A DNA stretch of 64,000 bases from Rotaria sordida (lineage: Eukaryota; Rotifera; Eurotatoria; Philodinida; Philodinidae): NCBI GenBank assembly GCA_905250125.1, contig CAJNOL010000316.1, positions 1 through 64,000 on the forward strand. The letters are read 5' to 3'. The notes under the pieces are model-generated. The model ran no database searches. It saw only the letters and a program-made list of their open reading frames with translations, and was not told the origin of the DNA. Below are positions 49,155-64,000 of the stretch, in pieces (within the stretch, counting starts at the first letter, position 1; every line of letters begins with the position of its first letter). Position numbers and translations under genes: made by a program.

Positions 49155-51402
49155 CCTATTGAATTTATACAAAATCAATCAATGATTAATACACAAGGTA
49201 TTGTTCTTATTGGACCAGATATACGAACAAAACAGATAACAACAAAAAAACAAAAAAAACTTAATTTATTAAAGAAAAGTAAAAGTAATGCTGATGAATG
49301 TTTAAAAAAAACAGATATTATTGATAATAATAATAATAATTCATCAAAATCATGGTGGTTTAAAGTAAAAAAAACAAATCCATCTCCAAATATTCAAAAT
49401 GACTCAACGATTGAATCAAATAAATCAAATGTATATCTAATTGTTTAATTATTAACGAAAAAACAAAGAAAATTTTTCATTATTATTCTTCTTTTAGATT
49501 TCAAGTCCGATATTAAATAATCAAAATCAACAACCAAGAATTCGTGTTTTACCTGAAATTAATAAATTAACATTAAATGAAGGTATACTCAATAATTAAT
49601 ATGAGTAGATCATACTGGCGAGCATCTATCGAGAAGGAGGCTGAGTCCTAATTTCTATTCTATATACTTCAACATTCGTTTTTCGATCGTATTTTCACAA
49701 AAATAAAGAACGATTATCATCATATTAATCGTTATGTAAGAAGAATGTAGTACTGGTCAAAAATACATGATCGAAATAATTTTATACTTTTCTCTATGAT
49801 AACAAGATATGCAAATATAGTGATTTGAATAGCCAATGAAATTCTCTATTAATCGAAATTTCATAGATGCATCATGAGAGAAATATTCCTCAAAAGCTAA
49901 ACACGGTACTTTTCAGATCTTATGTGATTATTAAGAATACCATCTTCAAGAGCAGGAAATTTTGAATTGCATGAGCGACTTCTGCACTTCCTACGACCTT
50001 CTCTTAAAAAACTATAAGCATAACAAAAAAATGCGGTTCTCATAAATTTCGCTCTGTGATGCTTATAATTTTGTAAGGAAAGATTGTACGAAATGCAGTA
50101 ACTCCTCATTTTATTCAGGATTTTACACTCTTTAAAGTGACATTCTTAATAGTCTTCTGGGACCTGAAAATTACAATGTTTATTTGTTGAGAAACCTTCC
50201 TCTTATAATTCATCGATGAAGTTTCAGTTGATAGAGAATTTTATTGTTTATTCAAAGCACTATTTGCATATCTTGTTATGCTAAATTATGTTGGTCTTAT
50301 ATCAGTACTGTTGAAGAAACATAACCAAACATCATAATCACAAAAAAAAAGAAACTCTTTAGTCAATATTGATATTTAAAATATGACTTGATCAATGATT
50401 CTATTTTTGATAATTATCCTATATGTCAGAAATTAATCGTTTGATTCAATCATTAAATTTCCTATAGAAAAAAAAAAAAAAACTTTCTTTACTATTGAAA
50501 ATGAGGATAATATAATTTATCTGTTTTTTTTTTTTATAGCCTTAAATATTGCTCGACGTCAACATTCATTAGCTAATCGTGAATCAAAATTAACTATTCA
50601 TAATAAACCATATCATTTTCCAACAATTTCAACTGTACAATCTAATTATGGTTCATCAATTGCATCAACAACATCATCATCAACACAATCAAGTAATGAA
50701 TATGATAGTAATTTAGTAAATAATTCAACAATAAGAGAATCAACTTATTTAACAGCTATATCACCTATTGAAAAAAATTCATCAAAAATAACAATATTTG
50801 ATAAAACAATTAAATTAACTATTGAACGTATAACAAATGATCTTCGAATAATTATTGATGAATATAAACATAATCTTCCAGTAGCTCGTTTTCAAACATT
50901 AAAATCATTTCTTCATCAACATCAATCATCAAAAATTTTATCTAATGAATCAATTTATTTTTTAATTTTACAAATTCTTGATGAATTTTCTCATAATTCA
51001 ACTCATACAATAATAACATTTGATCATTTTCTTGTTGCTAGTCATTCAACAATACCAATTATTGTAACAACAACATCATCAGTTATAAATGAATATGAAT
51101 CAATTGAACAATTTATTAAAAATTTAGCTAATAAATTATTTGATTCATCATCATTACCAATATTTAATAATCTTTCAACATTTGAAAATATATCATATCG
51201 TTATTTATCTAATCAAATATTTCAATTTTCTAATATTGATATAGATAATAATATAACAATACAACGTATTAAATTACTTAATGTATTTTGGAATAAAATA
51301 CAATCATTACGAAATATTCAGATAAATGAAGATAATGAACGTTTCATTTTTGCACTTTATTATCTTATGAAATATATTTGTCAGTCAGATGATTCTATTT
51401 AG
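48792..51402 (+). CDS. Unassigned protein with PEAK-like N-terminal Cys/His motif
   Basis: Three exons: 48792-49430, 49498-49582 and 50540-51402, about 529 codons. I do not recognise the whole protein. The start MCDLFQANPWKPLLCTNCHQ plus NRSGHQ resembles the first residues of PEAK-family pseudokinases (WKPGECKNCFKPKSLHQ in human PEAK1), with the pattern WKPxxCxNCxxxxxxH, probably metal-binding. The rest is poly-Ser/Thr/Asp/Asn low complexity, a basic SKSWWFKVKKTNP stretch, and a helical C-terminal part (IKLTIERITNDLRIIIDEYK; VARFQTLKSFLHQH; IYFLILQILDEFS) without visible kinase motifs. The ATG lies 22 bases after an AATTTTAG acceptor, and only 221 bp separate it from the STK11IP stop, so it may be co-transcribed. 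Confidence is high that it is a gene, low for its family. Confidence 0.6.
49590..49710. repeat. MITE-like repeat, copy D (truncated)
   Basis: Read in inverse from about 49707: TTTGTGAAAATACGATCGAA, then ACGAATGTTGAAGTATA, then ATAGAAATTAGGACTCAG, the same end as in copies B and C. The other end is not found, so it is truncated, near the start of intron 49583-50539. Confidence 0.55.
49798..50279. mobile_element. Eroded foldback element related to the 46965-47654 copy
   Basis: Outer arms ATAACAAGATATGCAAATA and its inverse TATTTGCATATCTTGTTAT enclose about 482 bp of imperfect inverse symmetry. Blocks such as TACCATCTTCAAGAGCAGGAAATTTTGAA, CCTACGACCTTCTC and AACACGGTA match the STK11IP-intron element, but many substitutions separate the arms, so this copy is older. 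Confidence 0.65.
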
Positions 51403-52369
51403 ATATGTTTAAATCAAATTTGTAATAATCTTATCTCAGGAGTTATGTTTTTTTTTTTTAATAATGATCTCAGATAAATGTTGTTTTGTGTTATGTGTAT
51501 TTTGTGCAGTAGGGTTTGCTTTTTATATGATTAGTTTTTACGTATTGTTTTATTGTGACCGTATTGCATGTTTTAGTATTTATTATACAGCTCAATTCAT
51601 CACGAGTAAAAATTTTGAAAAAAATTTTTTTCACATTAATAAATTATATCATCTTAAAAGAAATTATTTATGATATTATATTCGAGATTATTTCTCAAGA
51701 GTTCAATATAAATAAACGTAGAGATATTATTGAATAAAATAGCATAGTTTTGATAATATTAATTATAATTTTTATCAAAAATTTATTTGAAACAAATAAA
51801 TTTATAATTTGAAATACAATTGTTTGCATGCTTTACTTTGCGCATATTTCTTTTTATTAGAGTCCTGCAGGACATTAAGGATTGACACAGTTTGAAAATA
51901 AGAAAGGAATTTGGAACTTGAAAAAAATTTCTCCCACAGAACTCTAGTTTTTATATACATCTACTTGAATTGTTCTATCTCTTAAAAGATATTGTTTCAG
52001 AGAGTACTATATTACGCTATAATTTAAAATTTTCTTCATTCATCTTTCGAAGAAATTACAAAAAAAAAAACATCTGCTATTCTCAGACAATGTATAATAA
52101 TATTAAAATTTTAAAAGTCTTTGATTAAAAATTTTATTTGAGTTCTCTGATGCTTCGTTTGATTTTATTTCCTACTTTTGAATTTAACATTTTCTATCTG
52201 GTTTCAATTCAATCTATTAAACGGATCGATCTATTGTTTAAGCTTTATTATTATTGACAAATGGTTTAGCAATACTATTGGTATACTTGAAGTTATGATC
52301 ATGTTATAAATGTTAGTCTTCGTGAACTTTCACTATAACAAAGAAATAGATAATTGAAGAATGTTGCAT
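51403..52369. other. Intergenic region, nothing recognised
   Basis: 3' UTR of the preceding gene and A/T-rich spacer. Short open frames 51464-51673 and 51555-51737 are without coding character. No terminal repeats flank the pseudogene that follows. Confidence 0.4.
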
Positions 52370-53690
52370 CTCTTTGAGCTGTCTATATGATATCATTGAT
52401 TTCTTTAAATGCTATCGGGTTATTGGGAGGAAGATGTCATGGTTTTTCACGATCAGTCATTGTTTGATTAAGCAGGGTACTACACATATCTCTTGGGCTT
52501 TATCGAACTGTCTAAGTGTAATCAGTAACCTACCAAAACGATCCCATCGTTCGGCGTTAGGATTGGTCTCTTTGCGCATGCGTTCAGTCAGTTCATGGAG
52601 TTCTGAATCGTCTTTCCTAGTCAATGTTAAATCGACTTGCTAAAGACGATTATTTCCATCGATTTGTTTCATTGATCTGATACGAAAGATGCAATGCATG
52701 GTGATCGAATCGACGGATCAATTTTCATGACGAATAAGATGTGAACAAGATCAGACGTTGGAATAATTTTACGAGCAAATCTGAGTGAGACTCGAGGGGC
52801 CTCACTAGTCGATACAAAATTATTAAATGATAAGAGTCCACCTTTCGTTTTGACCAATTGATCAAAGTCAGCTTCCGAGAATCCTTGACCACGATAAACA
52901 CTAAATAAATTGGAGGTTAATTGCCTAGCAAATTGTTAAGCATAAAGCTCAGCGACATGATTGTGGAGATCTCGAATGAAAAGTCCCATTCTTATGATGA
53001 TATCGACCTCCATCATGCGTAATGATCGATTCAACAGTGAATAAAAAAAACATGGATACGTATACCACCATACCGGAATATGTTCGTAGTATTTCCGTTC
53101 AATATTGTAAACATTTTAGAGTTCTCTCGAATTCGTGGCAAATAATTGACAACAGAAAATAGTAAATTCATCGATATGTTGTTGTCTGAAACCAATGGTT
53201 AATAAAATTTCCTTCATTATTTTCGTGCACATAAATGATGAATCCAATTGATCGAAGTTTTGATTGCTGCTTTTACTACACGCGGTGACAAAACTGATCG
53301 AAATCATGTTTTGGTCACATTTCTGTGCCACTTGTTGAGGATCTTTACAGATAGAAGCAATATCTATAAAGATTCCTTTTATTTTTGGCCGTTGTTTAGC
53401 TCAATTTTCATATAGAGCTTGGTTCCCACTAAAAACATAGATCGTGTTGATTTATGGAATGTTGTAGACGATAGGAATAGTTGTTTGCCCGAAGAGACAT
53501 CAGAAACGATCATAAATATTTTCTCTTCTTGAATATCATTTATAAAATCAGTGCATTTATTCACATCAGTAAATGGATGTATCTTGTACACCACTTTTCC
53601 TAATTTGTTGATTGTATTGATATATAGGTCATTATTCATGTTATGAATTTTGGCATCGAGCCACACCAAGACGAAATTCTGAACCATAGG
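52370..53690 (-). pseudogene. Decayed bdelloid-type arginine ADP-ribosyltransferase / TPR protein
   Basis: Read on the minus strand, pieces in changing frames line up in order with a family very abundant in bdelloid rotifers: an N-terminal region (NFVLVWLDAKIHN; FTDVNKCTDFI; KIFMIVSD), a middle part (KCDQNMISISFV; FDQLDSSFMCTKIMKEILL; the MMEVDIIIRMGLFIRDLH region), then the ART core with VYRGQGFS and LLSFNNFVSTSEA. The core is followed directly by KQIDGNNRL, so the stretch that normally carries the third catalytic motif (the Glu-containing ExE segment) is deleted. Downstream remnants read FDKAQEI and TMTDREK, the start of TPR repeats. Frameshifts and stops (for example in YA-stop-QFARQL near 52938) and loss of most TPRs show it is not functional. 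Related intact genes probably exist elsewhere in the genome. Confidence 0.8.
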
Positions 53691-54188
53691 AGTGTAAGAA
53701 GGCTTTCAAAATGATAAAACTTATAGAGAATAATAAGCTTTGCTAAAACAAATTTTAGTTTTAGTTGCATATTCTAATATGAATTTTGATATGCCTAAAC
53801 AACACATTGCACTATCGAAAGGTAGATTGAAGTGTTATAAGAAATATCTTGATATATTATTCGAACAGTATTTTGTTCGTGTACTGTCAACAGATAATAC
53901 ACTGATACCTTCAAATTTCTAAAATGTTTCATAAAAAGAATAGAAATGTAATCTTAGTTAAATTTACTTTTTTGAACTCATAGAAACTTTTAATATATAT
54001 AATTGACTCATGTTTACTTCATTTCTTCAATTATATCAATGCTTAGAATCTATCTAAATACTCATTCTACGGAAGAAAATCTTCTGTCATCATTAAGAAT
54101 GATTATATTTTTGTTTAATTATTAAAAAGAAAAGAAAATTTATTTAAGAAAAAGAAAAAAAATCATAGAAATTTTTTTATTTATAAAA

Positions 54189-55437
54189 TTAACGATATAA
54201 GTCAAGTGGTGTACATTGAGGATCAATTTGATACATATCTTTGTAAAGTGCTTTGCCTTTACTATAGAATTCTTGTTCATAAACGCGTTGTTCATTTTGG
54301 AGTAATGTTGCTAGAGCTGCTCGACGAGCCTATTTAATAATTACATAAATAGTATAAATATAAATAATTCTTTCTTTCTTACGCGAGAACTTTTCCAACT
54401 TAAAAATCATTTTTGAATTCGGACTCTGTACATAAGATAGGCTTCAATGAGATATTTAGAATTCAAAAAAAAATACGGGCCTCTAGATCTTCGCTGTAAA
54501 GTTCTAGTCATTTTAGCCTTATAGTACGATATGTATAAAAGAATGGAATGATGATATTTTGACCAGAAAATTTCAGCTTGAAAGAATATTTCCTGGAACA
54601 GGAGTGATTTATGGGAATTCAATGTCTCATGAAGGAAACATTCTTTTGAGCTGAAGTTTTCCGGACAAAATATCGTCATTTGATTCGTTTGTACATACCA
54701 TGCTATAAGGCTAAAACAGCTATAACTTTGTTGAAAAGGCTTAGTGACTCTTATCCTTTCGAAATGTTTAATATCTAATTAGAGCCTACCTTCTGTACAG
54801 AGTTCGAACTCAAAAATGATTTTCAAGTTGGGAACGTTCACACGTTAGAAGAAAAATGTCAATATTTTTTAGATGCATCTTCGTTTATATAACAGATCAC
54901 ACTCTTTTAAACATATTTGAAAACATACAGTAAGATGAGCTTTGCGAAGTAAGAACAGTTCTTGTTGACGTTGTTTATCCACTGCTGATTCTCGTAATGC
55001 TATATTGGACCAAGCTGATTGTTCTGCCCATTTAGCTTTAAATTGTTCATATTTATCTCTAAAATATCATAATATTGATAATTATGAAAACATATTTGTT
55101 GAATTTTCAATATAACATAATAAATAATATTGTTAAATATATTTAAATAATCTTACTGTGTAAGTTGTTTCTGTTGTTTGAAATAAAGTTCTTCAATCTA
55201 GTTAAACATTAAAAAGAAAGTTTTATTATTATTAATTAATAGATTATATTTACTTGAGCAGTCTGTTGCATTCGTGCAGCACTATTATCTGGTTTTCCTT
55301 TATTAATTTCATATCGAAAAGACGTTGACATCAATCGATCTTGAGTTGAAACACCAATAGATTGTTTTCCTAATAAATACAAAAATAGAAAAAAAACAAA
55401 TCTTACAACGACAAACATATCTACCTTGTTGAAGCAT
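54189..55437 (-). CDS. CFAP141: CFAP141-like ciliary microtubule inner protein
   Basis: Five small exons on the minus strand (55437-55425, 55369-55254, 55197-55157, 55058-54929 and 54330-54189), about 147 codons. CFAP141 (C1orf189) is a small protein inside the doublet microtubules of motile cilia. The C-terminal half matches it: DKYEQFKAKWAEQSAW, LFLLRKAHLTARRAAL and LLQNEQRVYEQEFYSKGKAL correspond to the human RWRNSHTHCLW, LLMVRQAAL and [20 protein letters not shown] blocks. The N-terminal 55 residues are longer than in human and not recognised. Ciliated rotifers should need such a protein. Intron 54331-54928 holds a foldback element. It is divergent from DCAF8, with 420 bp between starts. 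Confidence 0.75.
54386..54839. mobile_element. Foldback element in CFAP141-like intron
   Basis: About 454 bp of inverse symmetry: ATCATTTTTGAATTCGGACT on the left pairs with AGTTCGAACTCAAAAATGAT on the right, TTTTAGCCTTATAG with CTATAAGGCTAAAA, and GATATTTTGACCAGAAAATT with a matching inverse near 54660. The centre is near 54615. It fills most of the intron. The sequence is unrelated by eye to the two other foldback families in the window. Confidence 0.75.
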
Positions 55438-55857
55438 TTTTTTTTCTATTATTATTTATTCACTTATCTAGAACATATTTTTTACAATAATTCTTCTTGT
55501 TCTACAATCAAAAAAATAATATTTAAATTAAATTAAAACAAGACAAAAGAAAAATAATCATTTTTCTAACTATTAACATCAACTTTATATTATTAATTTG
55601 AAATTGAAACCATGAAATATATTCCATTTATATATTCATGCTACATCAGTTGTGGAGCAACAAACGTACTTCAGTTCTTTCTTTTTATTGGTTATATATT
55701 AACAATCAATCAGATGTCGTTTTCTGCTAAGAAGTAACCAACATTTACGACTGCGCATATTACTAACCATATCTATTATAGAACCTCGCGACCTAACAAA
55801 AAAAAATAAAGAAAACAACAAGATTTTTTTTTTGTAGCATAGATTATATAGAAAGTT
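55438..55857. promoter_or_regulatory. Divergent promoter region CFAP141-like / DCAF8
   Basis: 420 bp between outward-pointing starts. A TTTTTTTTTGTAG acceptor at 55836-55837 precedes the DCAF8 ATG by 20 bases, which could be a spliced-leader acceptor or the end of a 5' UTR intron. Nothing else is distinguishable. Confidence 0.4.
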
Positions 55858-60267
<4,410 letters not shown>

Positions 60268-61678
60268 AATCATTTCTATTGTTTTGTTTGTTTATTTGTT
60301 TTTTTTTTTGTTTTATTTTTTCAAAAAAACAAAAGTCAATCATAGCAGTATATGATTACAATCAAGTGTATGATTGCCTTTCGCATATTTGATGTACATT
60401 ATTATTTATATAAAGTTTTCTTTCTTTTTTCTTTTTTTTTTTTTTTTGTTTAGTTCACCTTGATCATGATGAACGTTCTATCATGTATTTTTATTATGTA
60501 TTCGATTGTAAATATTTTCCCTTTTTCCTCTTTTTTTTTAGGGGATGATAATAAAAAACAGAATACCCTGAAAATTTTATGTTAATTTATAAAGATTTCT
60601 ATTCTAAGATAATGAATTTATTTCTGAATTATGGTAATAAGAAATAAAATCATAATAAGAGTTTAATAATCTTTTTATAAAGTTGAAAAAAAAAAAATTT
60701 TTTTATGAAAATTATTAATTTATTTAAAAAATAACATAAGTTTATGCATTCATAAATTATATAAAGTAATTCCTTAGATAGCACTCAATCAGAGATGTCC
60801 TGACCGGAAGGATATGACACTCTTGCAATTAAGAAAACTTTTTGGTTTTTCCCAACGGAACCAAAAATTTTACGTACGTTCCCTTAGACAAAAAAAGAAA
60901 AGAATCTTTACACCTTTCCTCTAATGTTGGCTATCTCTTGCTAGCTTTACATTCAATTTTAAAACGACTGAGAGAGATCTAAAAATTAACTGTTAGTTAT
61001 CCATAGTATATTTTTCGATTAGTATCAGAGAAGAAAAACTTATGAATCTACTGATACTACGAATATATATATATAAAGAGCAAATGTGTCATGTTGTGCT
61101 TCAAAAACAAACTCAAAAACCTATAATTAGATGTTTATTAAAAATGAGTCATCGATTGATATTTGCCACAATTACAGCATATGAGAACCAAAATTTTGGA
61201 ACACGAATTCAATGAGCTCTAATTACGACTTCGTATATTGTATAATTTTTGCATTCAATAAAAACAAGATTGATGATTGTATCAAAAAATATTTTCATGA
61301 TAAAATCGTTTTGTTTTTATCGTTAACCATCAATTATGAATCATTTATTTAAACTAGTAGCATCTATTCATTTATTTTTTTGTCAAGATTTCAAAAAGCA
61401 AAAAAAGAAAAATTACAATCTTATGATTATTATCCATATAGATATATACGTATACATTCATGACAACTGATTTGCGTGCGTAAATGTTTTTTATTATTTT
61501 TCTTTTTTCTTGAACAAAACAAAAAAAGATATCAATAAGTATGAAGAAATAAAATATATATATAGAATTAAAAATCACACATATGCAAAGACAATACTAA
61601 CAATAGATTCTTAAACATACGGAAATTAGAATTGTCAATTTATGTACATATTTTGATTTTTATTTATGTTTGGAATGA
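60268..61678. other. Convergent intergenic region DCAF8 / TMEM9
   Basis: About 1.4 kb holding both 3' UTRs. There is T-rich sequence just after DCAF8, AATAAAATC near 60641, and an A/T-rich spacer. A less A/T-biased stretch lies at about 60780-60960. No gene, repeat family or RNA gene recognised. Confidence 0.4.
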
Positions 61679-62512
61679 CTAATTAAGTATTTCATGTTTA
61701 TTATAAACTGATTGTCGTTGTTGTTGTACCTAAATAGAAAAAAAAAACAAAACACCCAAATGATGATTCATTAAAAGAAAGTAAAAATTAAATACTTGTT
61801 TTCTCCATTTTGATTGTTCATGCGTAACTAAATTTAAAACAGTTGATGAACGTTGTGGATTTATTTGTAAACCACTTGCAACTGGTTCACTAAATACACA
61901 TTCTTGTGTTGGATTAGATAAATTAACTTCTTCATTAACTTGTCTTTGATATTGTTTTGGTTGTCGTACTGTAGTTGATGATTTTGTATTTTGATTCATT
62001 AATGGATCAAGACAAAGTAAAAATGACATATAAATAAATAATAATGATATAGCAACCATTATTATAATAACAACGACCTAGAAATGAGGACAATTGAATT
62101 ATTTAACCTTCTTATTTGTTTTTGTTGAAAATTTACTTTCATTGTAGTTGTATTGCGTACTTCATAATTACAAACACATCTTTAGAAAAGAGAAAAAAAA
62201 AAAGCAAATAATTTATTTATTTAAGTCAAATTTTTAGAAAACTTTGTTTTTTTTTTACCTTGGACAAAAACGTTGTTGAAAGCTAGGTGATACTTTCATT
62301 GTACGAAAAACAACACGTTCACATGTACAATTATCTGGTGCAACAACATCAACATAAACACGACGATTTGTTTCATTTACTGATGGATCTTGTAAAACAG
62401 TAAATGATGGACAAACACATCGACATCGATAATCTTCAAATTCATCACCACAATTAACAACAAACCATAATGATAAAGAAAATATTATTAATAGAATAAA
62501 ACGATTTAACAT
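61679..62512 (-). CDS. TMEM9: TMEM9-family endolysosomal membrane protein
   Basis: Four exons on the minus strand (62512-62259, 62179-62137, 62077-61796 and 61729-61679), about 209 codons; human TMEM9 has 183. TMEM9 is a single-span glycoprotein of late endosomes/lysosomes that promotes v-ATPase assembly and regulates CLC exchangers. A signal peptide (FILLIIFSLSLWFVVNCG) is followed by a Cys-rich luminal part with CRCVCPSF, CTCERVV and the CPRCVCNYEVRNTTTMKV block (human CECRYEERSTTTIKV). The transmembrane segment VVIIIMVAISLLFIYMSFLL comes next, then the DPLM motif (human DPLI). The cytosolic tail has STVLNLVTHEQSKWRKQVQ and YNKHEILN (human NTVLERVEGAQQRWKLQVQ). NETN near residue 50 is a possible glycosylation site. 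Confidence 0.93.
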
Positions 62513-63170
62513 TATTTTTCCTTTTGTTTTAAACAAATATGAATCACGAAAAAAAAAAAACAACAATAACAACAAGATCTACAATAGTGTAAACAATTTT
62601 TTTTTCTTTACGGAATAAAATGTTACGCTTGAATAAGTAGAAAAATCAAGTGTAGCGTACAAGGTGATGACATTTTATATAATGATTGATTTTATCAATT
62701 GAGACTTACATTTTTCTAATGAACAGAACAAAAGGTGTCCTTTCAATAGTCGAATCTAATCATCTATCTATTTATTTATCATGAATAAATCAAATAGACT
62801 AACGAGATAGATGTCACTTTAAAGGTAAAAAAATACAATATTTTATTTAGACAATTTCAATAAAAATAATCTTTTAATGTTTATTTTCTATTAAATAAAA
62901 TTCATAAATTTATTCAATCAATTATCAAATAAATCTTATTAGGGTTTCACAACAGACATTAATGGTAATATTTCAATAAGTCTGTTTCCTTGCCCTCTTC
63001 TCCCTCTCTCAACCACTCTTACACTTCATGTATTGTTATTCTCTTGAAAAAGAAAAAAAAAAAGGTTTCTATTTTGTTTTCCTTTAGATCATGTGAACTT
63101 GTTCAAGTGATCAAGGTGATCGTTATCCTTAATAAATAATTTTTTTTTTATTTTTAATCATGACAATATA
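62513..63170. promoter_or_regulatory. Divergent intergenic region TMEM9 / last gene
   Basis: 658 bp between outward-pointing starts, with a pyrimidine-rich patch TTGCCCTCTTCTCCCTCTC near 62992 and T-tract-rich sequence before 63171. No other feature recognised. Confidence 0.35.
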
Positions 63171-63778
63171 ATGGAAGAACCATTAGAACAAGAACATTCA
63201 ATAACAAATGATGATTTAAAACCATCATCATCAACAACAACAACAAAATCATCTCGTTCAACAAAACCAACAACAACAAATGGCACAATACGTCGTCATA
63301 AACGACGACGTCAAACAAATAGTACCCGTTCATCAAGTGATCATTCAACATCATCAAGTCGTTCATCATCATCATCATCAGCAAGTCATTCATCACATTT
63401 ATCAATTAAAAATTCAAATTTAAATGAACAAGAAATTCAAAAAACTCGTAGTTATCTAGCACAAGAACAATTACAAACAATAATTAATAAAACAAAAACA
63501 GGAAAATATGATGTTTTGGATAGTTTTGCTTTTTTATCATTTGAAACTGATGATGATTGGCGTATTGCATTAGAACATTTTAATCAACAACATTTACAAC
63601 GAACATATACAACTAAAAAATCATATTCATTATCAGGAAAGAAAAATGGTAATAATACAGATCATATAGATGTACATTCATTACAACGATCAACAAGTGT
63701 ACCATGTAAAATTGAAGATGGACAAAGCATATCGAATAATTCAACATCAAATCCAATTGAAGAGATATCAATAGAAAA
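63171..63778 (+). CDS. First exon of a Ser-rich protein, possibly AUTS2/fibrosin-like (partial)
   Basis: An open frame of about 202 codons from ATG 63171 to a GTATGT donor at 63779; the rest lies beyond the window or in the unread last 220 bases, which look intronic. The N-terminus is acidic, then Thr/Ser-rich, then a basic patch RRHKRRRQ and a long Ser run. Afterwards DVLDSFAFLSFETDDDWRIA resembles the IIDGFAMTSFVTFEALEK segment near the N-terminus of AUTS2/FBRSL1, which also follows an RRKRR patch and Ser-rich stretch. Those proteins are nuclear Polycomb (PRC1)-associated regulators. The match is short and low-complexity surrounds it, so the identification is tentative; the coding status is fairly safe. 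Confidence 0.5.
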
Positions 63779-64000
63779 GTATGTAATTTTTTTTTGTATT
63801 ATTTTCGAATGTTGATTTTATGAAATATGAAAACAGAAAATGAGAAAAAATATTTTTGTGAATAATTGTAAAAAAAACACAATTACATATTTTTATGCAT
63901 TATTGTTGAAAATTATGACATTGTCAGATTAACAATTATTTTATAAAATACTTTTTTTTTGCCTTTGAAGTTTGTTTTAATCCATTCTTATCCATAAGAT

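Noticed and set aside
52374-52643. 89-codon plus-strand open frame
   Set aside because: It is antisense to the ADP-ribosyltransferase pseudogene, whose minus-strand fragments match a known family.

Overview
The window is nuclear DNA of an AT-rich animal. The genes have many short (about 50-80 bp) GT-AG introns, and the codon choice is strongly A/T-ending. The best clue to the source is a decayed gene at 52.4-53.7 kb. It belongs to the arginine ADP-ribosyltransferase plus TPR family that is hugely expanded in bdelloid rotifers (Rotaria, Adineta and relatives). Together with the compact introns and signs of spliced-leader trans-splicing, this makes a bdelloid rotifer the most likely source. The identification rests on protein families recognised by eye, not on a search.

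Layout. From 1 to 6.8 kb (+) lies the 3' part of a TIMELESS/timeout replication-fork gene, with a 3 kb intron holding a long palindromic element. From 10.0 to 24.6 kb (+) there is a complete filamin: two CH domains, about 22 Ig repeats, a Ser/Thr-rich hinge and a terminal dimerisation repeat. It has several candidate alternative exons, including an alternative first exon, an alternative last exon, a 45-codon cassette and two microexons. Two intronless genes follow: a GNAT/AANAT-like acetyltransferase and a TMEM163-like zinc transporter. From 39.5 to 29.5 kb (-) five genes run head to tail with gaps of about 90-290 bp: UTP6, IGBP1/TAP42, LSM2, a PPC/DUF296 protein and SAAL1. From 40.1 to 51.4 kb (+) lie COA6, STK11IP and an unassigned gene with a PEAK-like N-terminal motif, again closely spaced. 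The ADP-ribosyltransferase pseudogene follows. Then come a divergent pair, CFAP141-like (-) and DCAF8 (+), then TMEM9 (-), and the first exon of an AUTS2/fibrosin-like candidate (+) that runs off the end.

Most genes are conserved housekeeping or signalling functions: fork protection, rRNA processing, U6/mRNA decay, PP2A regulation, cytochrome oxidase assembly, CUL4 ubiquitin ligase, endolysosome and cilium. They do not form one pathway. The most unusual content is structural: the in-frame TGA inside the PPC gene; AG acceptors placed 2-22 nt before many start codons, suggesting polycistronic transcripts resolved by trans-splicing; four long foldback elements in introns; a four-copy MITE-like family; and the alternative-exon architecture of filamin. 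I did not find an obvious new multi-gene system.
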